Notes under the pieces: model-generated
What the model was told of the DNA's origin: nothing
The model's database searches: none
The model's input: only the letters and a program-made list of their open reading frames with translations
Part shown: positions 34,020 to 43,650 of the stretch, one piece after another
How positions within the stretch are numbered: position 1 is the stretch's first letter
How the letters are laid out: every line of letters starts with the position of its first letter
Position numbers and translations under genes: made by a program
Assembly (NCBI RefSeq): GCF_025917685.1
Contig: NZ_CP089518.1
Span: 3,163,001 to 3,227,000 of the forward strand
Origin: Bacillus cereus
Lineage (GTDB): Bacteria; Bacillota; Bacilli; Bacillales; Bacillaceae_G
Reading direction: 5' to 3'
Length of the DNA: 64,000 nucleotides

Positions 34020-34562
34020 ATGAAAGCACTTTTGGTCATTGATGTGCAAAATGGCATTGTTAATTTAGGTGATTTCAAAGAAGAACTTTCATTGATGGAA
34101 AATGTGATTAACGATTTCAAAGAAAGTAATAGTCCTGTAATCTTTATGAAGCATTTGGATGACACAGAAGAAAGTCCTTTGTGTAGAGGTTCTATTGGTT
34201 CTGAACTACATAATTCATTAAAAGACTATGCTGATTATGTACTTGAAAAACAAACACCAAGCTCATTTTTCAATACCGAACTCTCAAATACATTAGATAA
34301 ATTAGGGGTAAATCATCTTTTTATTATTGGTTTTGAGACTGAATTTTGTTGTATGTTTACGGCTATTTCCGCATTTGATAGAGGATACAAAGTAACATTT
34401 ATTAAAGATGCAGCTGGAACAACTAATACAGAAAAATCATATGAAATGCAGGGATTAGACATTAGAAACTTTGTAGGAAAAGTCCTCAAATGGTCGAGTG
34501 TTATAGAAGTATTAGACTACGAAAGATATGTAGAAGTATACAAAACAGAAAACACCATTTGA
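34020..34562 (+). CDS. Isochorismatase-family cysteine hydrolase
   Basis: 180 residues. Catalytic Asp is in LLVIDVQNG, Lys in VLEKQTPSSF and Cys in GFETEFCCMFTA, with FDRGYKVTFIKDAAGT following. This is the nicotinamidase/isochorismatase fold; the actual substrate is unknown. The start follows AGGTGAG. Monocistronic with a terminator just downstream. Confidence 0.88.
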   Translation: MKALLVIDVQNGIVNLGDFKEELSLMENVINDFKESNSPVIFMKHLDDTEESPLCRGSIGSELHNSLKDYADYVLEKQTPSSFFNTELSNTLDKLGVNHLFIIGFETEFCCMFTAISAFDRGYKVTFIKDAAGTTNTEKSYEMQGLDIRNFVGKVLKWSSVIEVLDYERYVEVYKTENTI

Positions 34563-34616
34563 GAAAAGGGATACCTTATAAAGAACAACAAAATTTACGA
34601 AAACAGCAAAAATAAA

Positions 34617-34640
34617 GAGAAGACACCTTAAGGTGTCTTC
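34617..34640 (+). terminator. Terminator of isochorismatase-like gene
   Basis: Palindromic AAGACACCTTAAGGTGTCTT about 60 bp after the stop. Confidence 0.65.
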
Positions 34641-34791
34641 CTCCAACTTGAATCATCTTAATTTTAATACTATGTATTGGACTCCCATCCAACATTATTG
34701 TATCACACTGGTGTATAACGATTGTTGAGAAATACGATTCAAAATCACGCCTTTTAAAAGAACAACTCAATACAACAAAATATTGAATTAT

Positions 34792-35271
34792 TCAACTTGC
34801 ACTATATTCTCCTTTAATTACAAAAAACGAACCTCGAATTGTTCCAGCAAGTTTAGACTTCTGCCTAGCAAACTTAAATTTCTCTTCTAACTCCTTTGGT
34901 ATCTCCATTCCCTCAGAAAGCTTAAATCCAACAGCCCGCTTCTTCGGATTATCCAGCGTATACATGACGTTAACTGCAAGACCATCCTCATAGAAGACAT
35001 AGGAAAATTTAATATTTTCCACTTGAAAACACGATGTTTCTAAAGGTTTAGCCGCAAACTCAATATTACGTTCTTCTTTCAAAATGCGATTCACATAATT
35101 AAGAGTCTCCTCGCTTTCACTAGCTGGTACAACCGTAAATTCATGCTTATATTTGTTCATAAAGTAACGAGCTTCATGGGCGCGTAAACCAGCCAGCGCT
35201 TCTGCTACAGGTGAAGATTCTAAACCGGCTGTAGTTACATTTTTAAAATCTACGATATTGGACAATTCCAT
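34792..35271 (-). CDS. Hypothetical protein, co-transcribed with an effector-binding-domain gene
   Basis: About 159 residues (MELSNIVDFKNVTTAG, LRAHEARYFMNKYKHEF, ending RGSFFVIKGEYSAS). No family is recognised. It is mixed alpha/beta and soluble. It follows the effector-binding-domain gene closely; the ATG at 35271 sits very near AGGAG, and a TTG two codons later has better spacing. The pair is divergent from a WYL regulator and is probably controlled by it. Confidence 0.6.
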   Translation of the reverse strand: MELSNIVDFKNVTTAGLESSPVAEALAGLRAHEARYFMNKYKHEFTVVPASESEETLNYVNRILKEERNIEFAAKPLETSCFQVENIKFSYVFYEDGLAVNVMYTLDNPKKRAVGFKLSEGMEIPKELEEKFKFARQKSKLAGTIRGSFFVIKGEYSAS

Positions 35272-35287
35272 CTCTCCTTTTAACTCT

Positions 35288-35767
35288 TTACTTCCTAACA
35301 ACTGGAATCCATATTTCACCAAATACTAGGCCGTTTCGCCGCCCCATCTCAACTGTTGTATTTGGCCCACCAACATAGGCAAAATCTTTTGCTTCTGCTA
35401 ATGCTTGACCAAATGCAATACCAGTAAGCTTATTACTTAGCTCCTCAGATGTCTTGCCCTCCCCTTTAACTACTAGGTATTCTCCCCTCGGAAACTGGAT
35501 AACTCTAGATTCTTCTTGTATCGTTGCCTCTGTCATGACACCAGCATAATACATCATCTTGTTATTCACCGCTTCACTCACAGCAAAAATGTAATCATTT
35601 GTAGCTAAAGTTTTTAAAGTGTCCAACCTTCCATCTTGTTCGACGGCTAGCCAAAAGTCTACCTTTTCCTTGTTTATGCCCGCAAAGTCTGTGTAGTGGC
35701 TCTTAAGTTCAGTTCCAATACCTAACACGATAAAACTATCTTTTTCTTCTATTGTATAATTTTTCAT
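35288..35767 (-). CDS. GyrI/AraC effector-binding-domain protein
   Basis: 159 residues of the SOUL/GyrI-like ligand-binding fold: start MKNYTIEEKDSFIVLGIGTE, middle YYAGVMTEATIQ, VIQFPRGEYLVVKGEG and end FGEIWIPVVRK. Such stand-alone domains bind small hydrophobic or cationic molecules, and some are hydrolases. The ATG at 35767 follows AAGG by eight bases. It is divergent from the WYL regulator at 35878. Confidence 0.75.
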   Translation of the reverse strand: MKNYTIEEKDSFIVLGIGTELKSHYTDFAGINKEKVDFWLAVEQDGRLDTLKTLATNDYIFAVSEAVNNKMMYYAGVMTEATIQEESRVIQFPRGEYLVVKGEGKTSEELSNKLTGIAFGQALAEAKDFAYVGGPNTTVEMGRRNGLVFGEIWIPVVRK

Positions 35768-35877
35768 ATTCAAAACCTTCCTCACTTTTAAATGAATCAA
35801 ACGATTTATCTTTTCACTTGATGAGTTTATAATATCCTTAAATAATGTCAAAAAATGATACTGTTTAGGAGCACAAA

Positions 35878-36840
35878 ATGAAAAAAGTTGAACGAATTAA
35901 TACTATCATGCGGTACATCAACAACCGCTCCCACTTTACAATTTCTGAAATCATACAAGAATTTAACATCTCACGATCGACAGCTATTAGAGACATTAGA
36001 GAAATTGAAGCTATGGGGATGCCGCTTGTCGCTGAAGTTGGAAGAGATGGAGGATATTCTGTCATGCATAACTCTATCCTGCCCGTTGTTCGCTTTACCG
36101 ATAATGAGGTTAAAGCTCTTTTTATTGCCTTTATGGCCACAAGAAATCAACAACTCCCTTATCTAAAGAGTCGTCAATCTTTAGCTGAAAAACTACTAGG
36201 ACTCATCTCAGAAAACCAGCAGGATGACCTTGTTGTTTTAAATCAGCTCTTGCTTTTTGAAGGGACTAATCCCAATAATCCGGACCTACTTGAGCTTTCT
36301 GACCTCCCTCATCCTATGTTAGAAAAACTCATCCAAATCCTTCTTTTGGATAGCCATTTATTGATTACCATAAAAGAAGAGAAGGAAATCAAGTCTTATC
36401 CAATTTATCTATTGCACCTTTATAAAGAAAAAAGCCATTGGATAATTGAAGGCTTTGACTTAAAGGAAGAAAAGAAGAAAATATTTCCTGTCGACCATCT
36501 CACCAATGTCGAACCCTACAAACCGAAACAAAGATTAAGTAAGAAAAAGATTTTAGAAAAACTAAGTAAGAGGGACGAAGCAATTAACCTCGTAATTGAA
36601 CTTGGTCCAAAAGCGATTGCCCAGTTCAAAAAATATCATCCTTTAAAAGTTTCAATTTCCTATACAGATCCTTACCAATCCACAGCCATTCTAAAGACTT
36701 TTATCAATGTTAACAATCTAGATGAATTAACAGAAATAATAAATTGGCTACTTTTCCTAGGTGGGGATATCAAGGTCAGAGAAATGCCCGAAGAAGCCTT
36801 AGAAATTTTACAAGAGAGATTATGCTTATATTGCCCATAA
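35878..36840 (+). CDS. YafY-type HTH regulator with WYL domain
   Basis: 320 residues. The N-terminal DeoR-like winged helix (MKKVERINTIMRYINN, SRSTAIRDIREIEAMGMP, EVGRDGGYSV) is followed by a WYL ligand domain (about 140-225, HWIIEGFDLKEEKKKIFPVD) and a C-terminal WCX extension. WYL regulators sense nucleic-acid or small ligands. It probably controls the divergent two-gene set ending at 35767. Confidence 0.87.
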   Translation: MKKVERINTIMRYINNRSHFTISEIIQEFNISRSTAIRDIREIEAMGMPLVAEVGRDGGYSVMHNSILPVVRFTDNEVKALFIAFMATRNQQLPYLKSRQSLAEKLLGLISENQQDDLVVLNQLLLFEGTNPNNPDLLELSDLPHPMLEKLIQILLLDSHLLITIKEEKEIKSYPIYLLHLYKEKSHWIIEGFDLKEEKKKIFPVDHLTNVEPYKPKQRLSKKKILEKLSKRDEAINLVIELGPKAIAQFKKYHPLKVSISYTDPYQSTAILKTFINVNNLDELTEIINWLLFLGGDIKVREMPEEALEILQERLCLYCP

Positions 36841-36966
36841 ACAGTGATCAGTTAAACCCAAAATAATATTGAGTTTGACTAGATGCCCGTTGCCCCTAAT
36901 TTCAAACATCTAGTAAAAATATTTTATTTGCTACCGCTGCTTTAAACGCTCTTCTAGGAATAAAGC

Positions 36967-37011
36967 CAACACAAAAAAGACATGAACTAATCTTTGTTCA
37001 TGTCTTTTTAT
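36967..37011. terminator. Bidirectional terminator
   Basis: AAAAAGACATGAAC and GTTCATGTCTTTTTA around an eight-base loop. Confidence 0.8.
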
Positions 37012-37121
37012 ATTAGAGTTTAATCTTCGTTAAAATTCGAGTGTGGATTTATCTTATCCATAAGATCTTTCATTCTTTTTTCATATTCCACTATTTTTGA
37101 ACTAAAACCAACAATAGTGAA

Positions 37122-38441
37122 TTAAAATAATGACTTAATACTTGCTAAGACAGTAAGTATACCTATAACAATGACAAATACATTGCTCATTTTCCCTCTG
37201 TATTTAGCTAGTACTGGTACTTTACGAATCGCATACATTGGTAATAGACACAAGATGGCAGCCACTAACGGACCGCTAAGGGCATCAATGATTCCAAGAA
37301 TACTTGGGTTTGCATAAGCTACATACCAGCATGTTAATACGACAAAAGTAAGAATCATTGTCTTAACTGTTTTTTCTCCTATATCTTTCCCACGTTTTTT
37401 ACCGGACTTGATAATCATGTCACGCATTACCTCATACGCTCCTATATAATGGCCAAGGAAAGACTTTGTAATAGCCACAAACGCAATGATAGGAGCTGCA
37501 ATAGTGATTACAGGCGAATTAAGCTCATTAGCAAGATATGATAGGATTGACAAGTTCTGTTCTTTTGCCACCTTAAGATCATCTGGAGTCAAACTTAAAG
37601 TACTGCTCCAAACAAAGAACATAACAACAGCGAATGTCATGATATAACAAACTTTTTGTATTTGAGCACACTTGGCATCAGTAGCGTCTATTCCATACGT
37701 AGCTCTCTGTTTCACAACAAATGATGAAATCATAGGTGAATGATTAAATGAAAATACTATGATTGGCAGTATCATCAATATCGTTCCCAAATATCCTGTT
37801 CCTGTTGAAGTAGTAGAAACACTTGAAAAGCTAAGCATTGACGTATTCCACTGTGGAATTAAAGATATTGCGATAAAAAGTAGAGAAGCTATGAAAGGAT
37901 ACACTAGCATACTCATGATTTTCACAGTAATATCTTGACCAAAATTTAGTATAGCTATAAGGCCGAGCACTAATACAAGAGATAAAATGGCCCTTGGGGG
38001 CTCCGGCATGTGCAATTGATGCACGATAAAACTACTTGCAGTATTTGTAAGTGCAACCGAATACATCAGCACTATCGTATAAATTGAAACGAAATATACT
38101 ATGTTAAAAATTATACTTGCCTTATTTCCGAAATACTCTCTTATTGTACCTGTAATCCCCTCATCAGCAGAATTAGAAGCGTATATCATTTTAGCAAGTG
38201 CCCTATGTGAATAATACATAACAGGAAATGCAAGTATGGTAATTAACAGTAATGATAATAAACCACCTGAACCTGCATTAATAGGTAAAAAGAGTACTCC
38301 TGCTCCAATCGCTGTTCCAAAAAGGCTCAATGCCCAGGTAGTATCTTGTTTATGCCACTTTTTAGGATCTAGATAGTTCTCATTTTTCACTGCAGTATTT
38401 TCAGCTTGAAATTCTATTTTTTTTGCAGTATTCCCATTCAT
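37122..38441 (-). CDS. SdaC-type amino acid transporter (serine/threonine, HAAAP family)
   Basis: 439 residues with about eleven membrane spans. TM1 holds SLFGTAIGAGVLFLPINAG, as in SdaC/TdcC/Mtr proton symporters, and FSFNHSPMISSF is also conserved. Serine or threonine is the likely substrate. Upstream lies a remnant of an L-serine dehydratase, so a serine-use locus may once have been complete. Past the TAA the same frame runs on for 33 codons (IVEYEKRMKDLMDK) before another stop; this may be a fragment of a different gene. Confidence 0.85.
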   Translation of the reverse strand: MNGNTAKKIEFQAENTAVKNENYLDPKKWHKQDTTWALSLFGTAIGAGVLFLPINAGSGGLLSLLLITILAFPVMYYSHRALAKMIYASNSADEGITGTIREYFGNKASIIFNIVYFVSIYTIVLMYSVALTNTASSFIVHQLHMPEPPRAILSLVLVLGLIAILNFGQDITVKIMSMLVYPFIASLLFIAISLIPQWNTSMLSFSSVSTTSTGTGYLGTILMILPIIVFSFNHSPMISSFVVKQRATYGIDATDAKCAQIQKVCYIMTFAVVMFFVWSSTLSLTPDDLKVAKEQNLSILSYLANELNSPVITIAAPIIAFVAITKSFLGHYIGAYEVMRDMIIKSGKKRGKDIGEKTVKTMILTFVVLTCWYVAYANPSILGIIDALSGPLVAAILCLLPMYAIRKVPVLAKYRGKMSNVFVIVIGILTVLASIKSLF

Positions 38442-39339
38442 ATAATAAATCCCCCTTGTATCCTATTCTTACGTCTCTTTTTAGGCTTAAGAATATAGAC
38501 CATTCTTAAAAAATGAATCACTTACTAGGTGCACCACATTGTAAACGATTCCACCTAAACCTGTTTGCGAGGTATTTATCCTCCAACCCTATACTTCGTC
38601 AACATTGATGATATTGTGTACACCAGCTAATACGATGTCCGTTGCTACTAAACTATCTTGAAGAAATTCCCCTTCTGGTCACACACCCTTCTGCAATTAA
38701 TCGTTTCAGTCTGTCCAACTTTAAAATGTTTGATATTTTCTCCGCAGGTAACCGATTACCTCTCGACGCCCTCATTATAACGTTTATATTTGCGAGTCTA
38801 ATATTTTTTTATTTTTAGAAAGACTGAATAAACAGAATTATGAATAGATAATAAATTACAATTGCTATGTATTAATTGTGTCCATTGTTTGAAGCTGTAT
38901 TAGTTAGCAAAAAGGGGAAAATAATACAGATATCATTTTTGTTAACACGTTAATTATGTTGGGAACTCATTATAAAGATAGTTATATTCCCTTTTGCTGA
39001 AACATCTTATTTTAGACGTAAAAACTGTTATAATGAATAATCATTGTAGATATAAAGGAATAAATTAAGAAAACATAAAATCATCCAACTGAATATTTAT
39101 CACAAATATCGAATCAATATGCATTTTTCAGAAAAAAAGAACTTCTTTATCAAGGAGCCACCACATCTTCTATAATGATTGACATATTACGCCTTTCAAA
39201 AGAATAACACCATAAGTTTCCATTTACTATATGTAATATTTATTAAGTGTATCTTTTTCTAAATATGCATAATTGCATAGATAGTATACTTTCGTATTGT
39301 GTAATAAAGATATAGCCCATCTATGGAAATAGGCATACA
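38442..39339. other. Gene-poor decayed stretch
   Basis: About 900 bp without an intact gene. It holds the serine-dehydratase remnant (38535-38676) and otherwise AT-rich sequence in which I see no ribosome site with a useful frame. Confidence 0.5.
38535..38676 (-). pseudogene. Remnant of L-serine dehydratase, alpha subunit
   Basis: The minus strand reads EGEFLQDSLVATDIVLAGVH then NIINVDEV and a stop, followed in another register by QTGLGGIV. The C-terminal region of SdaA alpha subunits has ADMALAGI, IPVDEVI and RETGLGGIA in this order. Only this tail is recognisable. It lies next to an SdaC-type transporter, which supports the reading. Confidence 0.5.
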
Positions 39340-39389
39340 AAAACGCCATCCTTTCCTATGATTCTACAGAAAGGATAACGCCTTTTTTG
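39340..39389. repeat. Dispersed hairpin repeat B, copy 2
   Basis: AAAAACGCCATCCTTTCCTA and the arm AGAAAGGATAACGCCTTTTTT. It is followed by AGCTTTATAGCGATGG (39412-39427), which resembles sequence after copy 3. Confidence 0.65.
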
Positions 39390-39496
39390 CTTTAGAGGTA
39401 GTGCAAAAACTTAGCTTTATAGCGATGGAACAGAATCCCTATAAAGATTTTTAATGTAATAAAATACGTTTATGTTACTATTGGATATTTCATCTC

Positions 39497-40486
39497 CTAT
39501 TCCCTTGCTAAATGCCATTTAATGATATGTCCAGCGTGTGTAAGACCTCCTCCAAACCCATAGAGTAAGAGAGTATCCCCTTTTTTCACCTTTCCTTCAT
39601 TCATACCTATGTCTAATGCTAATGGAATGGAGACAGAAGAAGTATTTCCCATGTATGTTACACTTGTTAACGTTTTATCCAGTGGGAAACCTGATTTTTC
39701 ACATATAGATTCAATCATTCGTAAATTAGCACTATGTGGAACAAACCAGTTCACCTCTTCCAGTTGTAACTCTGCTTGACATAACAATTCTTTAATACCA
39801 ATTGGTATTGTCCGTGCTGCCCACTTATATACTTCTCTTCCATTTTGAACTATCTTCCCATGTGTTCTTAAAGGATTTCCAAACATGGTAGTAGATAAAT
39901 TTTTACGATATACATGCATGCCTCCTTCCCCATTTGTCCCAATATGGGTAGCTATAAAGCTAGACTCTTCTTCATCTTTCTCTACTAAAACAGCTGCGGC
40001 TCCATCTCCAAATAAGATACATGTAGTTCGATCTGTATAGTCTGTAATCTTAGATAAGGTTTCTGTCGTTACAATTAAAATCTTGCGATGAAGGCCAGAT
40101 GTAATTAAACCATTCGCCAGATGTAATCCATATGTAAAACCAGCACAAGTCGCATTGAAATCAACAGCACCTGTATGTTGAATATTAAAATACTCTTGTA
40201 TTTGGCAGGCTACACTTGGAAAAGTGTAGTCAGGCGTAGTTGTTGAAACGAGAATACAATCCACGTCGACAAGACTTTTATGATAACGTTCCACTAAGTT
40301 TTCAATAGCTTTAAAAGCTAATGTAGAGGCATATTCGTTATCACCAGTAATTCTTCTTTCCTTCATCCCAGTTCTTTGTACAATCCATGCATCATTTGTA
40401 TCTACTAATTTTTCTAAATCATCATTGGTCAGCTTTTTTTCAGGTACATAGGTACCAATAGCTGTAATTCTTGCTTTTGATTGCAT
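39497..40486 (-). CDS. fabH: Beta-ketoacyl-ACP synthase III
   Basis: 329-residue condensing enzyme that starts fatty acid synthesis from acyl-CoA and malonyl-ACP. The triad is visible: Cys in DFNATCAGFTYG, His in WFVPHSANLRMI and Asn in YMGNTSSVSIP. GFGGGLTHAG closes the fold. The ATG at 40486 follows AAAGGGGG by eight bases and is preferred to one 27 bases upstream. A FapR-type operator lies 50-70 bp upstream, as for B. subtilis fabHB. It is divergent from a broken fabZ. Confidence 0.92.
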   Translation of the reverse strand: MQSKARITAIGTYVPEKKLTNDDLEKLVDTNDAWIVQRTGMKERRITGDNEYASTLAFKAIENLVERYHKSLVDVDCILVSTTTPDYTFPSVACQIQEYFNIQHTGAVDFNATCAGFTYGLHLANGLITSGLHRKILIVTTETLSKITDYTDRTTCILFGDGAAAVLVEKDEEESSFIATHIGTNGEGGMHVYRKNLSTTMFGNPLRTHGKIVQNGREVYKWAARTIPIGIKELLCQAELQLEEVNWFVPHSANLRMIESICEKSGFPLDKTLTSVTYMGNTSSVSIPLALDIGMNEGKVKKGDTLLLYGFGGGLTHAGHIIKWHLARE

Positions 40487-40533
40487 ACATTTATCCCCCT
40501 TTACTATTTTCACACTTGGTTATATAATCAAAT

Positions 40534-40553
40534 AATAGTACCAGGTACTAATT
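40534..40553. promoter_or_regulatory. FapR-type operator
   Basis: AATTAGTACCTGGTACTATT on the minus strand closely fits the FapR consensus TTAGTANNTRNTACTAA. FapR represses fatty-acid and phospholipid genes until malonyl-CoA accumulates. It lies between fabH and the fabZ pseudogene. Confidence 0.8.
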
Positions 40554-40632
40554 GTTGTCAATATTCGAACATTTTATTTTTGGAAATTAAACTAACTAAA
40601 ATATCTAGCTATGGTATAAAGGAGAGACATTC

Positions 40633-40833
40633 ATGCTCAATATTCAACAAATTGAAGAAATTATTCCCCATCGTTATCCCCTTTTATTAATTGATCGGAT
40701 TATTGAAGTAGAAGAAGGAAAGCGTGCAGTTTAGATCCAAAATGTTGTAACTAATGAAGGATTTTTTATCATTCATTTTTCTGACTATTCAGTCACTCTC
40801 AACGTCCTTATTGTAGATGCCCTTTTAACATGA
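40633..40833 (+). pseudogene. FabZ (3-hydroxyacyl-ACP dehydratase) pseudogene
   Basis: After AAAGGAGAG the frame reads [19 protein letters not shown], with the FabZ His motif, to EEGKRAV. It meets TAG, then IQNVVTNEGFF and HFSDYSV, where active FabZ has GHFPDYPVMPGV. It ends after LIVDALLT. About half the gene and the PGV substrate loop are lost. It faces the FapR operator and precedes plsY. Confidence 0.8.
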
Positions 40834-40941
40834 ATAAATAAGTAGAAGTTTATTGAAAAATTTTCTGGAGAAGAACAATGCTAAACCCCTGTATTGATGT
40901 AGAAAAAAAGAAATTCAGAATAATGTAAAGGGAGAAGAGTG

Positions 40942-41574
40942 ATGATTGATATTTTAAAGATTTTTGCGGCATTAGTTTTGGGATACCTTTTAGGAAGCCT
41001 TAATACAGCGGTGATTGTAGGGAAAATATACGGCAAGGACATAAGAAGCCATGGAAGCAAAAGCGCCGGGCTTACCAATACTCTGAGGGTACTTGGGAAA
41101 TCTGCTGCGGTGTTTGTTCTTGCGGGAGATATATTAAAAGGGGTAATTGCCTGTTATATAGGCCTGTTCCTTAGCGTTTACTTTTATTCGGGAGAGGCTA
41201 AAGATTGCGTAAGCCTTTTAGCGGCGGGCGCAGGGGCGGTTATAGGGCATAACTGGCCGGTATATTTTGGGTTTAAAGGAGGCAAGGGAGCACTTACAGC
41301 AGTGGCTGTACTGTTTATGGTTGACTGGGTTATGGCCCTTTTATGCCTTGGCTTTTTTGTGATAATAGTAGCTTTAACCCGTTATGTCTCTTTAGGTACA
41401 ATATGTGCTACATTGCTTGTTGCGGTCATTTCATTTATTCCTGTTTTTGGGAATACCTTATATTTTTATATATTTGCATTCCTAATGGCGTTTATGGTTA
41501 TTTTCAGGCATATGGAAAATATACAAAGGCTGCTTTTAGGAACAGAAAATAAACTTATTTTTCCACAGCGTTGA
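40942..41574 (+). CDS. plsY: Acyl-phosphate:glycerol-3-phosphate acyltransferase PlsY
   Basis: 210-residue integral membrane enzyme that makes lysophosphatidate from acyl-phosphate. Motifs are YLLGSLNTAVIVGK, DIRSHGSKSAGLTNTLRVLG (usually GSGNAGATN), GHNWPVYFGFKGGKG and FRHMENIQR. Start ATG after GGGAGAAGAG. Base use (GCGGGCGCAGGGGCGG, many AGG, GGG and ATA codons) differs from neighbours, which suggests recent transfer, perhaps from a clostridial source. It sits behind the fabZ relic in a small lipid-synthesis cluster. Confidence 0.88.
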   Translation: MIDILKIFAALVLGYLLGSLNTAVIVGKIYGKDIRSHGSKSAGLTNTLRVLGKSAAVFVLAGDILKGVIACYIGLFLSVYFYSGEAKDCVSLLAAGAGAVIGHNWPVYFGFKGGKGALTAVAVLFMVDWVMALLCLGFFVIIVALTRYVSLGTICATLLVAVISFIPVFGNTLYFYIFAFLMAFMVIFRHMENIQRLLLGTENKLIFPQR

Positions 41575-41778
41575 GCATGTCGTCAAAATAGAAAAAAATT
41601 GGGGTTAGTTAACCGTTTAAGGAGGACGGCAACTATTCTTTACTTTTGGAGCCACTCAAGAAAAATGTACTTTATAATCCTATTTTTGGTATATCTCCTA
41701 CCTTAGTAGCAATAAAGGGTTAATATAAGTCATCACATCATGCGTAAATATTAACGTACACATTGAATAGAAGAAATC

Positions 41779-41833
41779 AAAAAATACGTTATCCTTTCCT
41801 ATGATTCTACAGAAAGAATAGCGTATTTTTTAT
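41779..41833. repeat. Dispersed hairpin repeat B, copy 3
   Basis: AAAATACGTTATCCTTTCCT and the arm AGAAAGAATAGCGTATTTTT, followed by GGGGGGTATTTTG and AGCTTGATAGCGATGCGG. The latter is also seen inverted at about 33400-33445. Confidence 0.65.
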
Positions 41834-42206
41834 TTTAGGGGGGTATTTTGTTTTGTTAGCTTGATAGCGATGCGGTTGTACCCCTTAAACTATAAACGTA
41901 TTTTGTAAACGGGTTTATGCTGTTCAGAACTTTGCAACGGAACCACTTCTTTCATCACAGCCTCTTGAGATTTGTCTCGCATAATCTCTCGTCTTTCATG
42001 CTAAATGCGTTTATAACAATACTTGTCGAGTTGCCCCAATTGTTGAACAAAGAAATACTCTACAAAATAGATCTTTCGATTAAACTTTTTACAAATTATC
42101 AATCTTTATTCTTAATGATCAGACTGATTTATAAATTATCGAACCTTATTTTAAACCCACAGTAGTTGGAGGAAGGCTGATGGTAACAGACGATACACCT
42201 CCAGAT
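41834..42206. other. Gene-free stretch with insertion-sequence scar
   Basis: 370 bp between plsY and the MHS operon. Apart from the end of repeat B and the IS6-like terminal repeat at 41931-41944 I see no supported gene; an open frame at 41917-42165 has no ribosome site. Confidence 0.4.
41931..41944 (+). mobile_element. IS6-family-like terminal inverted repeat (scar)
   Basis: TTTGCAACGGAACC is one base from TTTGCAACAGAACC, the inward-reading end of IS6-family elements (IS240/IS1216 type, GGTTCTGTTGCAAA). No transposase is present nearby, so only an end is left. Weak on its own. Confidence 0.35.
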
Positions 42207-42253
42207 AAAAAATGGCCTCTTTGAGACATACTGTCCTAAGAGGCCATTTTTAT
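42207..42253. terminator. Terminator of the aldolase/ALDH/MHS operon
   Basis: AAAAATGGCCTCTT and AAGAGGCCATTTTTATT around a 15-base centre. Confidence 0.8.
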
Positions 42254-42310
42254 TAGTCTTTATTTTAAATCAACAGTTATAAAGCGATTATATATGGCTT
42301 AAGAAAATAT

Positions 42311-43618
42311 TTACTCTGCTTTCTTAAATGTAAGTGATTTACCTTTTGTTTCTTTTACTAACATAATACATGAAATTGAAATAATACTTGAGATGACTAA
42401 ATAAATCGAAATTGGGATAGAGCTATTAAATTTATTTAGGAGACTTAGTGAAATTAGTGGTGCCAATGACCCTGCCAAGATTGGTGCTACTTGATAACAT
42501 AAAGACAAAGCTGTATATCTGATGTGCGTTGGAAATAACTCTGTCATTAATGCGGAGTATGGTGAATACGTCATAGATTGTATGAATAAACCAATAGTAA
42601 TGGCAGTTATAATTAACCAATCATTTCCTGTATCCATCATGGGAAACCCGATAAATCCCCAAAATGCAGTTAAAACGGCTCCTGTCATATAGATTGGCTT
42701 CCGTCCCCACACATCACTTAAGTGTCCCATTAAGGGGATGAGGAAAAAGTGAATTGCATGAGCACCAAACATTAATAATAAAATTTGTGAAGTATCTTTA
42801 TCGACAACAAGTTTTAAATAACTAATGGAGAAAGTGACAACTATATAGTATAAGATGTTTTCTGCAAAACGAGCTCCAATACCAGCAATAATCGCTTTTT
42901 TATGGTCTTTAAGCACTTCTATAACACCTAATTGTTGTTTTTCTAATTGAGCTTGTTTTTCTTGTGACTCTTTGAAAATAGGGGCATCGTCTACACTTTT
43001 ACGAATCCAAAGACCAATTAGGACGACAACAGCAGAGAACCAAAATGCTACACGCCAACCCCAGTCCATAAATTGCTCTGGGCTTAAATTTTTAGATAAA
43101 AGTAAAAGGATAATTGTTGCTATTAAATTTCCTAATGGCACGCCTGCCTGGGGCCAGCTTGCCCAATACCCACGTCTATCACTAGGGCTGTGCTCAGATA
43201 CTAAAATAACAGCTCCACCCCATTCTCCGCCGAAAGCAAATCCTTGAATTAAACGTAAAGTAACGAGTAAGATCGGAGCCCAATATCCAATACTACCGAA
43301 TGTCGGAATACATCCCATTAAGAAAGTCGTTATTCCAACGATAATTAAACTAATCTGTAATAAATTTTTACGCCCAAATTTATCACCATAATGACCAAAA
43401 ACAAGTCCGCCAATAGGTCTAGCTATAAAACCTACCGCATAGAGAGCAAATGCAGCCAGGATGCCGTCAATAGCACTTCCCGTTTGTTGGAAAAATAATT
43501 CTCCAAAAACGAGAGCCGAAGCGGTACCATATAAGAAAAATTCATACCATTCAGCCACAGATCCAATCATCGATGCAACAACAACTTTTTTTAACTGCTT
43601 ATTATCTGTTTTCCCCAT
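42311..43618 (-). CDS. MHS-family MFS transporter (metabolite:H+ symporter)
   Basis: 435 residues, 12 membrane spans. The start [20 protein letters not shown] and [14 protein letters not shown], with [16 protein letters not shown], mark the MHS family (ProP, ShiA, KgtP). It probably imports an organic acid or amino acid that the two enzymes upstream convert. Last gene of the operon starting at 46018. Confidence 0.88.
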   Translation of the reverse strand: MGKTDNKQLKKVVVASMIGSVAEWYEFFLYGTASALVFGELFFQQTGSAIDGILAAFALYAVGFIARPIGGLVFGHYGDKFGRKNLLQISLIIVGITTFLMGCIPTFGSIGYWAPILLVTLRLIQGFAFGGEWGGAVILVSEHSPSDRRGYWASWPQAGVPLGNLIATIILLLLSKNLSPEQFMDWGWRVAFWFSAVVVLIGLWIRKSVDDAPIFKESQEKQAQLEKQQLGVIEVLKDHKKAIIAGIGARFAENILYYIVVTFSISYLKLVVDKDTSQILLLMFGAHAIHFFLIPLMGHLSDVWGRKPIYMTGAVLTAFWGFIGFPMMDTGNDWLIITAITIGLFIQSMTYSPYSALMTELFPTHIRYTALSLCYQVAPILAGSLAPLISLSLLNKFNSSIPISIYLVISSIISISCIMLVKETKGKSLTFKKAE

Positions 43619-43650
43619 GTTTACTCCCCCAAAAAAGCAGATTCATATTA

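Noticed and set aside
38540..38553. Catabolite-response element TGTAAACGATTCCA upstream of the SdaC-type gene
   Set aside because: One mismatch to the consensus and it lies inside the serine-dehydratase coding relic, so chance is likely.
41625..41722. Open stretch KEDGNYSLLLEPLKKN downstream of plsY
   Set aside because: No start codon or recognisable family; too short to call a gene remnant with confidence.
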